A stretch of DNA of 63,933 bases from CAZWUW01 sp964636895 (GCA_964636895.1 CAZWUW010000003.1:1-63933), one strand, 5' to 3'. Shown: positions 49,531-59,498, counted from the stretch's first letter. Program-made: numbers and translations. Notes: a model not told the origin generated them from the sequence alone.

Positions 49531-51582
49531 TCAACAAATTGTATGATGAGAAAAGACATTAAACTTTTCCGCAATCTTTTCTTTTAAAAGAACATTATCC
49601 GGTTGCAGTAGTCCGGGGTCGGCAGCAATCAAAGCAAAGGCTTCCCGGCGGGAAAGCTCCAGAACTTCCGTGTCCCGTAAAATATCCGCTATTTTTAATT
49701 CCGGCAGCCCGGATTGCCGGGTGCCAAAGAATTCGCCCGGTCCGCGCAGCTGAAGATCTTCTTCGGCCAGGATGAATCCATCGGTCGTCTGCTCCATGAT
49801 TTTCATCCGGGCCTTCCCCTCATCCGTTTTGGGATTAGCCACCATTATACAAAATGACTGGTGTTCTCCGCGTCCCACCCTGCCCCTGAGCTGATGCAAT
49901 TGGGCCAGGCCAAACCGTTCGGCATCATTAATAAGCATTATGTTGGCATTGGGTATATTCACTCCTACTTCAATCACGGTCGTCGCTACCAGCACTTGTA
50001 CTTCACCGGTGCGGAAACGCTGCATGACAGCTTCTTTTTGGGATTTCTTCAAGCGGCCGTGCACAAGACCGATATTATAATCAGGAAACACTTCAGTTAA
50101 CCGATCCGCCATTTCTACTGCCGCACCCACATCTATTTTCTCCGATTCCTCTACCAGCGGACAAACCACGTAAGCCTGTCTCCCCGCAGCAACTTGCTGG
50201 CTGATAAAAGCATAAACCTTTGGCAGCGATTTTTCAGTGCGCCAGTAAGTTTTTACAGGCCGGCGGCCGGGAGGAAGTTCATTTATCACCGATATATCCA
50301 AGTCCCCATAAAGGGTTAAGGCCAGTGTACGCGGAATAGGTGTAGCTGTCATCACCAGTACATCAGGATTCGTCCCTTTTTCCTGAAGTCTGGCCCTTTG
50401 CCGTACCCCGAAACGGTGTTGTTCATCCGTTACCGCCAAGCCCAGGCGATTGAAACAAACTTCCTCCTGAATCAATGCATGAGTACCTACCAATACATCA
50501 ATTGCACCTTTGCGAATACTCTCAAGCATTGCTGTTTTTTCTTTTTTTGTCAGGCTGCCGGTGAGTAATCCAACCTTAATTTCAAGTGGTTCCAGTAGCT
50601 CACAAAGACCCTCAAAATGTTGTTCAGCCAAAATTTCCGTAGGTGCCATCAATACTCCCTGGCAGCCGCTGGCTACGGTTTTAACCAATGCAGCAGCAGC
50701 CACAACAGTCTTACCGGAGCCCACATCCCCCTGCACCAGCCGGTTCATGGGGTTTTCCTTTTCCATATCCGTAATGATTTCGCTTAGCACCTTTTGCTGA
50801 GCCGTAGTTAAAGCAAAAGGCAGTCTGTCCAAAAATGCCTGATATAAAGGACCATCAGGTTTGTGCCGAATACCCTGCACATTTTTGTGACTGCCTGCCT
50901 TCAAAATCGCCAAACCTAACTGCAATAAAAATAATTCTTCAAAAACCAGCCTTTTCCTGGCCTGGATTAAATCATCCGGACTAGCCGGAAAATGAATCTG
51001 CGATACTGCCTCGGTCAGGGGCAGCCAGCCGTATTTTTGCCGCAGGTACCGAGGCATAAACTCTTGTAACAAGCCGGCATGTTCATCAACAACATTTTTC
51101 ATTATATTTCTGAACGTCCGTTGTGGCAATCCTTCGGTGGTAGGATACACCGGTACAATCCGCCCGGTATGAACCGGGTCTTCAGTATCTATTACTTCAT
51201 AGTCACTGACAGAGATTTGAATCCCGCCGTATTTTTTTTCCACCCGGCCGGATATAATCAGCTCTTTACCCTGGTTAAACTGTTTCTTCAAAAATAATTG
51301 ATTAAACCAGACAGCATAACCTACTGATACTCCGTCATGTAAAGCGACTTTTAAAATATTCAAACCTCGCCGGGGACGCACTTCCTGACAGGCTAGTACA
51401 GTCCCCTGAATTGTTTCCGTATCACCGTCCTGCAACTGATGAAACTTTTTCAGATTACTCCGGTCTTCATAGCGCCGGGGAAAATAATACAATAAATCCG
51501 CCAAGCTAAAAATACCTAACTTTTCCAGAAGTTTTACCCGCTTTGGACCAATGTTTTTTATATAACGCAAGTCCGTTGTCAT
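49531..51582 (-). CDS. recG: ATP-dependent DNA helicase RecG
   Basis: A 683-residue branch-migrating helicase rescuing stalled replication forks. ATG 51582 is used: the longer frame from 51702 overlaps the degV end and its extra residues do not look like RecG. The wedge domain opens with DLRYIKNIGPKRVKLLEKLGI (read in part). Helicase motifs are GDVGSGKTVVAAAAL, VTDEQHRFGVRQR, MTATPIPRTLALTLYGD and QLRGRVGRG. It lies 29 bases after degV, a conserved pairing in Firmicutes. Confidence 0.96.
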   Translation of the reverse strand: MTTDLRYIKNIGPKRVKLLEKLGIFSLADLLYYFPRRYEDRSNLKKFHQLQDGDTETIQGTVLACQEVRPRRGLNILKVALHDGVSVGYAVWFNQLFLKKQFNQGKELIISGRVEKKYGGIQISVSDYEVIDTEDPVHTGRIVPVYPTTEGLPQRTFRNIMKNVVDEHAGLLQEFMPRYLRQKYGWLPLTEAVSQIHFPASPDDLIQARKRLVFEELFLLQLGLAILKAGSHKNVQGIRHKPDGPLYQAFLDRLPFALTTAQQKVLSEIITDMEKENPMNRLVQGDVGSGKTVVAAAALVKTVASGCQGVLMAPTEILAEQHFEGLCELLEPLEIKVGLLTGSLTKKEKTAMLESIRKGAIDVLVGTHALIQEEVCFNRLGLAVTDEQHRFGVRQRARLQEKGTNPDVLVMTATPIPRTLALTLYGDLDISVINELPPGRRPVKTYWRTEKSLPKVYAFISQQVAAGRQAYVVCPLVEESEKIDVGAAVEMADRLTEVFPDYNIGLVHGRLKKSQKEAVMQRFRTGEVQVLVATTVIEVGVNIPNANIMLINDAERFGLAQLHQLRGRVGRGEHQSFCIMVANPKTDEGKARMKIMEQTTDGFILAEEDLQLRGPGEFFGTRQSGLPELKIADILRDTEVLELSRREAFALIAADPGLLQPDNVLLKEKIAEKFNVFSHHTIC

Positions 51583-51611
51583 TTTGTTCCGTCCACTCCC
51601 CAACCTCTCTG

Positions 51612-52457
51612 TCAGGCCGGATAAACTATAATTCCCACTACACCCGGACCAACGTGGGTACCTACTACAGATCCCAGTTCGCTGATAATTATTTCTGAAC
51701 AATTCAACATTGACTTAACCCGTTCCTGCACCTTCAGCATGGAAGTATAGTCATCACTGTGTACTATGGCGCATACCAGCCGCCTGCCGGGATCAAAACC
51801 GCCGGCGGCCAGTTCCACCATCCGTTCAGTTGCTCTGGCTTTGCCCCGGACCTTTTCCAATGGTACAACCATTCCATCTGCAAGCCCTAAAATCGGTTTA
51901 ATGTTCAGCAGTGCACCTAACAGTGATCCGGCTTTACCGATACGACCGCCCCGCGCCAGGAATTCCAATGTATCTACAACAAATAAAACTTTAACTCTGT
52001 CAATTAATTCACTCACCTGGCTCAGGATTTCCTTACGCGTCCGGCCTTCCCGGGCAGACCTGGCGGCGGCTAGCACAATTAGACCCAAACCCATACTGCA
52101 TGACCTAGAGTCAATAACAAAAACATCCTTGGAATCAACCATGGTTTTGGCTAATTGAGCCGAATGAAATGTGCCGCTTAACGCTGATGTAATATGAATT
52201 GAAATAACACTGTCCCCTTTTTGGGTCAGGCGCTCATATAAAGCTACAAACTCACCCGGTGCCGGCTGGGATGTAGTGGGTAAAGCCGCTGAATTCCGAA
52301 GGCGGTGATAAAATGTAGATGCATCCAGGTCAACTCCATCCCGGTAAATCTCCTGGCCAAACACCACTTTCAAAGGTACTACAATAATACCGTATTTTTC
52401 CACCAGTTCTGCCGGTAAATCTGCAGTACTGTCGGTAACTATGCGCACGGTTCCCAT
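51612..52457 (-). CDS. fakB: DegV family fatty-acid-binding protein
   Basis: A 281-residue DegV/FakB protein carrying a fatty acid to the FakA kinase. The family start is VRIVTDSTADLPAELVEKYGI, with TTSQPAPGEF, HITSALSGTFHSAQ and GSVVGTHVGPGVVGI. It follows fakA by 33 bases, consistent with one functional pair that phosphorylates external or recycled fatty acids for PlsX/PlsY. Confidence 0.92.
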   Translation of the reverse strand: MGTVRIVTDSTADLPAELVEKYGIIVVPLKVVFGQEIYRDGVDLDASTFYHRLRNSAALPTTSQPAPGEFVALYERLTQKGDSVISIHITSALSGTFHSAQLAKTMVDSKDVFVIDSRSCSMGLGLIVLAAARSAREGRTRKEILSQVSELIDRVKVLFVVDTLEFLARGGRIGKAGSLLGALLNIKPILGLADGMVVPLEKVRGKARATERMVELAAGGFDPGRRLVCAIVHSDDYTSMLKVQERVKSMLNCSEIIISELGSVVGTHVGPGVVGIIVYPA

Positions 52458-52490
52458 ATTAAATCTCCCTTTTCAAAATATCAAGCTTTT

Positions 52491-54077
52491 TTATTCAACT
52501 GAAAACAGGTAATAATATAACGGTTGACCGCCATAATGCATTTCTGTTTCTAGCTGCGGCCACTTATCGACAATTGCAGTCATTAAGGCATTCGCCTGGT
52601 CTGCGGTAATATCCGCTCCGTAAAAAACAGACAATATTTCTTTGCTGTCATCCAGCACGGAAATAATTGATTCCAATGTGACCGCATTTATGTCCTGGCC
52701 GGCTACTTTAATTTCATCGTCAATAATCCCCAAAATATCTCCCTTATTGATTGACTTGTCGTTAAAGAAAGTATCCCGCACAGCAAAGGTAACTTCACCT
52801 GAAATAATATGTTTTATAGTTTCCTGCATCAACCGCACACATTCTGCCGGCTCCTTTTCCGGTGTAAAAGCCAGCATTGCAGCTATACCCTGCTGAATGC
52901 TGCGGGTCGGTATAACCTCAACATTTTTGGGGGTTAGCTTGCGGACCAGTTGAGCAGTTAAAATGATATTGCTATTGTTAGGCAGGATAATCACATGCTC
53001 TGCCGGCACTTTTGCTATGGCGCGGGCAATTTCTTCGGCACTGGGATTCATGGTCTGCCCACCGGAAATCACTTCATCTGCGCCCAGACTAAAAAAAACT
53101 TCCTCCAGTCCACTGCCGGACGCTACCACAACCATCCCAACTGGTTTTTGCCCGCCTTCCGGAACAACCTGACGATGCTGCAGGGCCATATTATCCACCT
53201 TAATCTGGTAAATTTCCCCGAATTCCAGGCAAATCTCCAAAGCCTGCCCCGGTTGGTTGGTGTGCAAATGCACCTTGACGGTTTCATCCGTACCCACCAC
53301 CAGCAGACTGTCACCGAGGTCATTTAACCGGTTCCGTATTAAATCGGTTTGCAAGCTCTGTCCTTTGATTAACAGTTCGGTACAATATCGATATGCAATT
53401 TCGACACTTTCAGGTGCCGGAGATAATGGTCGGGCAAGTTCAGCCGGCAAATTACAGTCCGTCAAAATCGTCTTGGCATCATTGGCACCGGCCAAAAAAC
53501 CGCTCAAAATTACTTCCCAACCTTTGCCACCGGCATCTACCACCCCGGATTGAGCCAGTATCGGGAGCATTTTGGGCGTTTCCGCCAATGCTGCCCTGCC
53601 ACCGGCCAAGGCGGCGGCAAGTACGCCATTTGGGGCTACCTTTTTTTTGGCGGCGTTCTTGGCTGCCTGGGAAGCCCCTCTGGCGACGGTGAGAATAGTC
53701 CCTTCCACCGGTTTCATAACAGCCCGGTAAGCAACTTCTGTACCATTATGCAAAGCATCGGCCAAAATAATAGAATTGGCCTGTTGCTTATCCTTTAGTA
53801 CTTTGGCTATGCCCCTTAGCAACTGCGAAAGAATAACTCCGGAATTACCCCGGGCACCCATCAGTGCACCCCTGGCAGCTGCCTCGGCTACAGCACCGAG
53901 CTTTGCCGGCATGATACTCTCCACTTCCTTGGCCGCTGAAGCCATAGTAAGGTACATGTTGGTACCGGTATCACCGTCAGGTACAGGGAACACATTCAGG
54001 GCATCTATTTTTAGTTTCGATTCTGCTAACGTTTCTGCCGCCCTTAGGATCATCCGGGCATACTTTTCCCCGTCCAA
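52491..54077 (-). CDS. fakA: Fatty acid kinase FakA (DAK1/DegV-linked YloV family)
   Basis: A 528-residue kinase. The N-terminal DhaL-like ATP domain has LNVFPVPDGDTGTNMYLTM with the Mg-binding Asp residues and MGARGNSGVILSQLLRG. The middle and C-terminal domains have DSLLVVGTDETVKVHLHTN and IILPNNSNIILTA. The start is TTG 54077 behind AAGGGGG. It is followed by fakB and preceded by an Asp23 gene. Confidence 0.93.
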   Translation of the reverse strand: MDGEKYARMILRAAETLAESKLKIDALNVFPVPDGDTGTNMYLTMASAAKEVESIMPAKLGAVAEAAARGALMGARGNSGVILSQLLRGIAKVLKDKQQANSIILADALHNGTEVAYRAVMKPVEGTILTVARGASQAAKNAAKKKVAPNGVLAAALAGGRAALAETPKMLPILAQSGVVDAGGKGWEVILSGFLAGANDAKTILTDCNLPAELARPLSPAPESVEIAYRYCTELLIKGQSLQTDLIRNRLNDLGDSLLVVGTDETVKVHLHTNQPGQALEICLEFGEIYQIKVDNMALQHRQVVPEGGQKPVGMVVVASGSGLEEVFFSLGADEVISGGQTMNPSAEEIARAIAKVPAEHVIILPNNSNIILTAQLVRKLTPKNVEVIPTRSIQQGIAAMLAFTPEKEPAECVRLMQETIKHIISGEVTFAVRDTFFNDKSINKGDILGIIDDEIKVAGQDINAVTLESIISVLDDSKEILSVFYGADITADQANALMTAIVDKWPQLETEMHYGGQPLYYYLFSVE

Positions 54078-54102
54078 TACTGTTTATCCCCCTTAATACC
54101 GG

Positions 54103-54438
54103 TTAAATGCTGATTACCCGGACTCCCTGGACATTTATGTTAACTGATTTTACTTGCAAACCGGTTTGCTTTTCTACCTGGTATTTCACCTTATCCACAA
54201 TATTTCTGGCCACTTCTGCAATATTAATACCATAGCTTACAATTACATACAGGTCTATAACTACATACTCATCCTCAAAGACAACTTCTACACCTTTGGT
54301 CAGGTCTTCCTTGCCCAGTAAATGACCGAGACCGTCCTTCAGTTTACGTCCGGCCATGCCCACTAGACCGTAACATTCAATAGCCGCAGCCCCGGCAATG
54401 GTGGCAATCACTTCTTCAGAAATATTAACCATACCCAC
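54103..54438 (-). CDS. Asp23/YloU family protein
   Basis: A 111-residue alkaline-shock protein family member: NISEEVIATIAGAAAIECYGLVG, LTKGVEVVFEDEYVVIDLYVIV and VNINVQGVRVI (read in parts). GTG 54438 or ATG 54432 may start it. The family is membrane-associated through partners. It lies directly before fakA, as yloU does before yloV in Bacillus. Confidence 0.93.
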   Translation of the reverse strand: MGMVNISEEVIATIAGAAAIECYGLVGMAGRKLKDGLGHLLGKEDLTKGVEVVFEDEYVVIDLYVIVSYGINIAEVARNIVDKVKYQVEKQTGLQVKSVNINVQGVRVISI

Positions 54439-54470
54439 GGTAACCTCTCCTTCCGGTCAAAATCCTAAAA

Positions 54471-54494
54471 AAGATGAGGATAATTCCTCATCTT
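54471..54494 (-). terminator. Terminator of the DUF1858 gene
   Basis: AAGATGAGGA pairs with TCCTCATCTT around TAAT; TTTTTAGG follows on the minus strand. The stem overlaps the stop codon. Confidence 0.8.
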
Positions 54495-54700
54495 ACAATA
54501 CTAATTTGCTCTTTCTGCAGATCATCCAATTCAGCCAATAATGTGTCCAAGTCAATTCCGTGCATCCTGGCACCGGCCTCTATTGACTCCTGAACGGCAC
54601 CCATACAAGTCAAACAGGCCATGCCGTGCTTTTTAAAAACCTCCCTGACTTTTGGGTGGGCTTGTAACGCTTCTAAAATGGACATGTCTTTGTTAAACAA
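54488..54700 (-). CDS. DUF1858 small protein with CxxC
   Basis: A 70-residue DUF1858 protein. TTG 54700 follows GAGGAGG at nine bases; a longer frame from 54805 has no support. It shows MSILEALQAHPKVREVFKKHGMACLTCMGA (read in parts) with CLTC, a pair that may bind a metal or act in redox. The family is common in anaerobes and its role is not known. It is divergent from rpmB. Confidence 0.85.
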   Translation of the reverse strand: MFNKDMSILEALQAHPKVREVFKKHGMACLTCMGAVQESIEAGARMHGIDLDTLLAELDDLQKEQISIVR

Positions 54701-54862
54701 TGAACCCCACCTCCTCACGGCTTTTATTAAACCAATTCTACATTTACCAGACGAATTCCTGCCAATTGCAGCGGAAAAAAGTTCACCGAAAACTATTCTT
54801 GTCAACCACCCTGTTATTTGATATAATAGAAAAGCTATGAAATCCTAAAGGAGGTGAACTCC

Positions 54863-55051
54863 ATGGCAAAATGCGAAATTTGCGGCAAAGGGATCAGCAC
54901 TGGTATCCAGCTTTCCCACTCCCACATTCGCACCAAGAGAACCTGGTCGCCTAACATACAAAAAGTAAAAGCCGTGGTCAACGGGGCACCGAAGAAAATT
55001 AATGTGTGCACCAGATGTCTCCGGTCCGGCAAAGTACAAAGAGCTATCTAA
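54863..55051 (+). CDS. rpmB: Ribosomal protein L28
   Basis: A 62-residue ribosomal protein of the zinc-binding form, with CEIC near the start and CTRC near the end. HSHIRTKRTWSPNIQKVK is typical. ATG 54863 follows AAAGGAGG at eight bases; GTG 54854 lies inside that site and is rejected. Confidence 0.97.
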   Translation: MAKCEICGKGISTGIQLSHSHIRTKRTWSPNIQKVKAVVNGAPKKINVCTRCLRSGKVQRAI

Positions 55052-55079
55052 AAGGATTTGGTTATCAAATCCTTTTTTT
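55051..55079 (+). terminator. Terminator between rpmB and hslO
   Basis: AAAGGATTTG pairs with CAAATCCTTT around five bases and is followed by T. It can also serve hslO on the other strand. Confidence 0.85.
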
Positions 55080-55082
55080 ATT

Positions 55083-55982
55083 TTATTCAGCTTTTGGCGT
55101 TTGTGCTTCCGTCAGCAGTTTTTCCAGTTCATTTCTTTCAAAATGATGTACTTCGGAGCAAAAGTGACATTTGATTTCTGCCACCCCCAGCTCATCGATC
55201 ATGCTTTTTATCTCACCAGCGCCAAGACTGATAATAATTGGTTCCAGCATTTCTTTTGAGCACCGGCACCGGAAGGCCAGCGGCCTGGTCTCCAGCAAAT
55301 TGAACTGCAGCGGGCCTAACAAGTCCGCGAGGATTTCTTCGGGAGAGTGGCCGGCAGCAATCATGTTACTGACAGGTAAAACAAACTTTAGCATTTCTTC
55401 CAGTCTGTCAGTGGTTTCCTCGTCTGCTCCGGGCATCAGTTGGATAAAAAAACCGCCGGCGGACTGTACCGAACCATCCGGTTCCACCAAGACCCCCAGT
55501 GAAACAACCGTCGGTATTTGTTCTGAATTAGCAAAATACAAGGCCAGATCCTCGCCGATTTCACCTGTAACCAGCGGGCTGCTGCCTGTATACGGCTCTT
55601 TCAGCCCCAGGTCCCGGGAGATATAAATAAATCCCTTTTTACCCACCGCCCCACCCACATCCAGTTTGTTACCCTTACTAGGCAGATGTACATCAGGGTT
55701 TTGCACATAACCACGCAAGTATCTGCCGGCATCAACGCTGCATACAATGGCACCCAACGGGCCATCTCCGATTATACGCAAAGTAAGTAGATCTTCACCC
55801 TTCAGATTCGCAGAGAGCAAACCCCCGGCAGTCAGTACCCGCCCCAGAGCAGCGGTGGCGGTAGGAAAAGTACCATGTCTTAGCCGGCTTTCTTCCACCA
55901 GGTTTGGAGTACGGGCAGCAATGGCGCGAATCATTCCCTGAGCAGCTGTGCCTATCACCATATAGTCCGGTTTATTCATCAT
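55083..55982 (-). CDS. hslO: Redox-regulated chaperone Hsp33
   Basis: A 299-residue chaperone activated by oxidation. The redox switch is intact: CRC near residue 240 and CHFC about 30 residues later, the four zinc ligands. The N-terminal core has GRVLTAGGLLSANLKGEDLLTL. Its ATG overlaps the stop of the upstream membrane gene by four bases, an unusual partner for hslO. Confidence 0.95.
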   Translation of the reverse strand: MMNKPDYMVIGTAAQGMIRAIAARTPNLVEESRLRHGTFPTATAALGRVLTAGGLLSANLKGEDLLTLRIIGDGPLGAIVCSVDAGRYLRGYVQNPDVHLPSKGNKLDVGGAVGKKGFIYISRDLGLKEPYTGSSPLVTGEIGEDLALYFANSEQIPTVVSLGVLVEPDGSVQSAGGFFIQLMPGADEETTDRLEEMLKFVLPVSNMIAAGHSPEEILADLLGPLQFNLLETRPLAFRCRCSKEMLEPIIISLGAGEIKSMIDELGVAEIKCHFCSEVHHFERNELEKLLTEAQTPKAE

Positions 55983-58204
55983 AACACCTCTTCTCTGTTA
56001 ATGATTAATGTTAAATAAGGTGCAGCGCCAAAGCTGATCATCGTAGCGGCCGCTACTACCCCGGAGTCATTGAACAATAAAGCCGCCAGAGCACCGATTA
56101 TCATACCGGTCATGCCGCCGTGAAAATACGGGTAATCGGCTTTTATCTTGCGGCCGTTGACCGGCCTCAGCGTGTTAAATATTATGAATCCGGCCAGGCC
56201 GGTCAAAAAGGTCCAACTCCAGGTGGTACGCTTGATGAGTTTCCAGTTCATAGCTGCTTTTCTGGTAATAATATTTAGTATTTCTCCGGCTCCGGTTTCC
56301 CGGATCAAACTAACGGTGCGGCCAATGTGGGTCTGTGCGGTCTGGCTTCTGTTCATATCGTATACTAAAAATAATCCCAGCATCAGCCCGATACCTAAAG
56401 CAAGCGTCAGTAAAGAATTGCGATTAATGGTATATCCGGCCAACACCAGCATAACGCCCCCAAAACCGGCCACCGCAGCTATTCCGCCGCCTACATTGGT
56501 CCCCAGTTCGGGAGCGACAATAACATATATGCCCAGTAAAAATACACCGCCTATAATCAATCTGGCTATCGCATCATTTAATTTACATACTGAGACAAGG
56601 CCGGTCAGACCGGCAATGAGTGTTCCCAGCAAGACACCCATATATTCATTACCCAGTCCGTAAAAGCGGGCACCGGTCATCGGGTCATAACTTAACGGTG
56701 ACGTTTTGTTCAGCGGGGCCCCAATAAAAAGGTCTATTATAATCGTAATTGCAGTAAACAATGCAATCACAACAAACGGTCCCAGCTCGTTTTTTCTGCC
56801 GAGGATATATCCAAACAGGGAAATTAACAGTGTCAGACCCAAAGCTGCAATGATTCCGGAAACTAGCTGCGGTTGCGGCAATATAATGCTTTGCAGCAAC
56901 AAAGCCAGCGGTACGGCCGTCAGTGCCATAAGCGCCGGTTTTAATCGGCGGACAAAGCCCTGACGTAAAAGCAGTCCAATTATGACCACCATCAGAATAA
57001 CCAATACTGTATTGATATATCCCTTTACCAAAGGATATCTTAGTGAATTAGTGTATACAATCCTCTTGTTGCTGTCTGACAGCATTTTAAAATCCGCCCG
57101 GCCAGGCCGACTTTCTATCGCCTGCCCATTAAATAACAGGCCTTCCTCCCCCTTTAGTACGTTACTAATGCCAAAAAAACCGGCTACCGTGGGAGCAATA
57201 TCGGTATTCGCCACCAGGCCGTTTCTCTTAATAGTCCCGGACCACAACAAACCCGGCGCAATGCCTTTACCGGCGACAATAACAGGGGTCAGATAGTTTT
57301 CCTCGGCCATAGCGGCAAAAGTCGGCTCCGGTACTATAATCATCAGCAGGTCATGCTGCCAATCCAATTGTTCGGCTACGCTGCCAATAAATCCGTCCAG
57401 TTCGTGGAGGATTTTTTTTCTTTCCTGTTGCACAACCCTCGTCAAAGAAATGTCGGTCATCTTATCCAGCATGGAAGTCTCAGCGGTTTCAATTACTATC
57501 AGTGCCGCTTTGCTACGCATTTCCCTTAACATATGAAGCCAGCGTGGATAATCAGGTTTTCTGCCGGCAATACGATCAGGGGCTTTAACCATGGTGCCGC
57601 TTCCAACATCACCAAAATCCACCAGCCCCAGACTGTCCATAGCAATATTCACTACGTGTCGGTTAACCTCTTTATCTACATCCGTATTGCCGATAACAGC
57701 AGTTTTTTTGCCGTGCCGGTGCAAAGCCTCGCCAATGGACCCAATCGTATAATTATACTTTAAATCACTATTGGATTTTAAAATGTCCACAATCCCTAAG
57801 TGGACAACAGACCCAGGTGCCGGCCGCCGCCCGGTTCGACGGAAATATGCATCGCCGGCCGTCCCCGCTTCATAAGGTTCCGACTCGTTATAAGCTAACC
57901 CGCCCAAAAAACCACCCTTTAATTTAAAACCGGCACCAATTGTTGTATATGTATTTTCCGGTGTGCGCGCAACACCGGCGGCAGGATTAGTGGTCATTAA
58001 GCCAATTGCACCTGCTGCGGAAATCTTTTTAATATTTGGTAATTCATTATTAACCAGGTCTTCCACCGTAACCCGGTCAATCACCACCAATACTACCGTC
58101 CCTGGCGATGTACCGTTCGGACCTGCAGCAGCCACTGCTGCCCCCGAAAAAATCAGGAGAAAACACAGACAAAGGCAAATAATTGTAGCTCTTTTAAATT
58201 TCAA
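55979..58204 (-). CDS. Membrane protein with outer alkaline-phosphatase-like domain, paralogue 1
   Basis: A 741-residue protein of unknown function. A signal-anchor (1-26) leads to an outer domain (about 35-390) with the start of the alkaline phosphatase fold, VVLVVIDRVTVEDL with Asp43 as a metal ligand and RTPENTYTTIG as a possible nucleophile region. The expected SDHG is VPEPT and the expected His-x-Asp-x-x-Pro-Thr is NTDIAPT, so the metal site looks incomplete. About ten membrane helices follow (398-735), with ARFYGLGNEYMGVLLGTL and LLFNDSGVVAAA. It shares this plan with the gene at 60214. It overlaps a glycosyltransferase gene by 11 bases and hslO by four. Confidence 0.8.
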   Translation of the reverse strand: MKFKRATIICLCLCFLLIFSGAAVAAAGPNGTSPGTVVLVVIDRVTVEDLVNNELPNIKKISAAGAIGLMTTNPAAGVARTPENTYTTIGAGFKLKGGFLGGLAYNESEPYEAGTAGDAYFRRTGRRPAPGSVVHLGIVDILKSNSDLKYNYTIGSIGEALHRHGKKTAVIGNTDVDKEVNRHVVNIAMDSLGLVDFGDVGSGTMVKAPDRIAGRKPDYPRWLHMLREMRSKAALIVIETAETSMLDKMTDISLTRVVQQERKKILHELDGFIGSVAEQLDWQHDLLMIIVPEPTFAAMAEENYLTPVIVAGKGIAPGLLWSGTIKRNGLVANTDIAPTVAGFFGISNVLKGEEGLLFNGQAIESRPGRADFKMLSDSNKRIVYTNSLRYPLVKGYINTVLVILMVVIIGLLLRQGFVRRLKPALMALTAVPLALLLQSIILPQPQLVSGIIAALGLTLLISLFGYILGRKNELGPFVVIALFTAITIIIDLFIGAPLNKTSPLSYDPMTGARFYGLGNEYMGVLLGTLIAGLTGLVSVCKLNDAIARLIIGGVFLLGIYVIVAPELGTNVGGGIAAVAGFGGVMLVLAGYTINRNSLLTLALGIGLMLGLFLVYDMNRSQTAQTHIGRTVSLIRETGAGEILNIITRKAAMNWKLIKRTTWSWTFLTGLAGFIIFNTLRPVNGRKIKADYPYFHGGMTGMIIGALAALLFNDSGVVAAATMISFGAAPYLTLIINREEVL

Positions 58205-59363
58205 AATACTCTCTCCTTCCGGTATCCTTTAGACAATACCGGTAAAAATCCACTGTTTTTGCAATCATGGTATCCTTTGAGAATTCAGAGACGGTCATTT
58301 CATTCCCGGCCTGGCCCATTTTTCCCCTCAGCTCAGGCTGCGCCAGCAGTATTTTTATGGCGCTTGCCAATGCCCCGGCATCACGGGGCGGCACCAGCAT
58401 CCCGTTTTGTTCCGGCTTAACCAGTTCCGGGAGTCCGCCCACAGCGGAAGCAATTACCGGCTTACCGGCAGCCATGGCTTCAATAGTCGTAATTGATAAA
58501 CCTTCCGATATAGAGGGAACCACAAAAATATCAAACAATTTCAAAAAAGGGGTAATGTCAGGTTGGTAACCGGTGAAAACAACCCGACCGGCTAAGCCGG
58601 CCCGCTGCACCCGGTCTTCGAGTTCAGCCCGCAGAGGCCCGTCACCAACAATCATAAATAATCCGGCACAGGCTTCATTTACCAACACATCAATAGCTTC
58701 AATAAATACAGCAAGACCTTTCTGGGGTGCCATGCGGGCTACAGTTCCCACTACCGGCACATCCGGTCCAATACCGTAATTCTTGCGTAACAGTGTGAGA
58801 TCCGGCTCTGTCCGGAACCTGGCCAAATCAATGCCGTTATATATGGCCACGACTTTATTGGGGGGAATCCCAAATTTCTCCTCCATTTCATCCCTTAGCG
58901 CCCGGGACACGGTTATGATACCCGAAGTCCTCCGACCCAGCACTCTTTCCCCCCGGGTAAAAAACAATCGTTTCAGCAATGGCACCTCGTCATAAACCAC
59001 AAAGTTATGTACGGTGGCAATGATTACCGGCACACCGGCCAGCCAGGCCGCAATCCGGCCTACCAACCCCGCTTTGGAACCATGACAATGCACAATGTCA
59101 AAACCGGTTTTTTTAATTAATCTATATAGTTCAAAAATACATTTCAGATCTTTTTCAGGCTGAATAGGACCGACGATTTCCACCTGGTGGTATTTGATCC
59201 CTTGGGCTTCAATTTCCCGCACCATACCAAAATTAGCCGCACCCGGACCAGCCACCTCTACCATAAAATCGGTCGCCGATAATCCACCGGTCAAATCCAA
59301 CAGGTGTTGTTTCATGCCGCCCGCAGCAGGTCTGACAATGTGTAAAACATTAATATTTTTCAT
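58194..59363 (-). CDS. Glycosyltransferase family 4 protein
   Basis: A 389-residue retaining glycosyltransferase. The N-terminal half has VLHIVRPAAGGMKQHLLDL and VHCHGSKAGLVGRIAA. The C-terminal half has VARMAPQKGLAVFIEA, VFTGYQPDITPFL and the E-x7-E site PSISEGLSITTIEAMAAGKPVIA. It lacks a signal or membrane helix and acts in the cytoplasm on a lipid-linked or membrane acceptor. It overlaps the phosphatase-like membrane gene, which suggests a joint job on a surface glycan or lipid. Confidence 0.92.
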   Translation of the reverse strand: MKNINVLHIVRPAAGGMKQHLLDLTGGLSATDFMVEVAGPGAANFGMVREIEAQGIKYHQVEIVGPIQPEKDLKCIFELYRLIKKTGFDIVHCHGSKAGLVGRIAAWLAGVPVIIATVHNFVVYDEVPLLKRLFFTRGERVLGRRTSGIITVSRALRDEMEEKFGIPPNKVVAIYNGIDLARFRTEPDLTLLRKNYGIGPDVPVVGTVARMAPQKGLAVFIEAIDVLVNEACAGLFMIVGDGPLRAELEDRVQRAGLAGRVVFTGYQPDITPFLKLFDIFVVPSISEGLSITTIEAMAAGKPVIASAVGGLPELVKPEQNGMLVPPRDAGALASAIKILLAQPELRGKMGQAGNEMTVSEFSKDTMIAKTVDFYRYCLKDTGRREYFEI

Positions 59364-59466
59364 GAATTCACCGGTTTCCCCTCAGAGACATAAATATTAC
59401 CATTTATCCTCACATCTTGTTTTTGCACTATATTCGACAAATATCTCTGCTGACCTGCAAAACTGT

Positions 59467-59498
59467 TAAAGCCGGTCGTTTTATCCCAACCGGCTTTA
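59467..59498 (-). terminator. Hairpin after the L,D-transpeptidase gene
   Basis: TAAAGCCGGT (59467-59476) pairs with ACCGGCTTTA (59489-59498), overlapping the stop codon. The minus strand continues AACAGTTTTG, so it may be a partial terminator before the glycosyltransferase gene. Confidence 0.6.

Noticed and set aside
51583..51702. Longer N-terminus for RecG
   Set aside because: The 40 extra codons overlap the degV end and show no RecG-like residues.
56148..56663. 171-codon plus-strand frame opposite the membrane part of the phosphatase-like gene
   Set aside because: Apparent open frame arises from the hydrophobic codon bias on the other strand.
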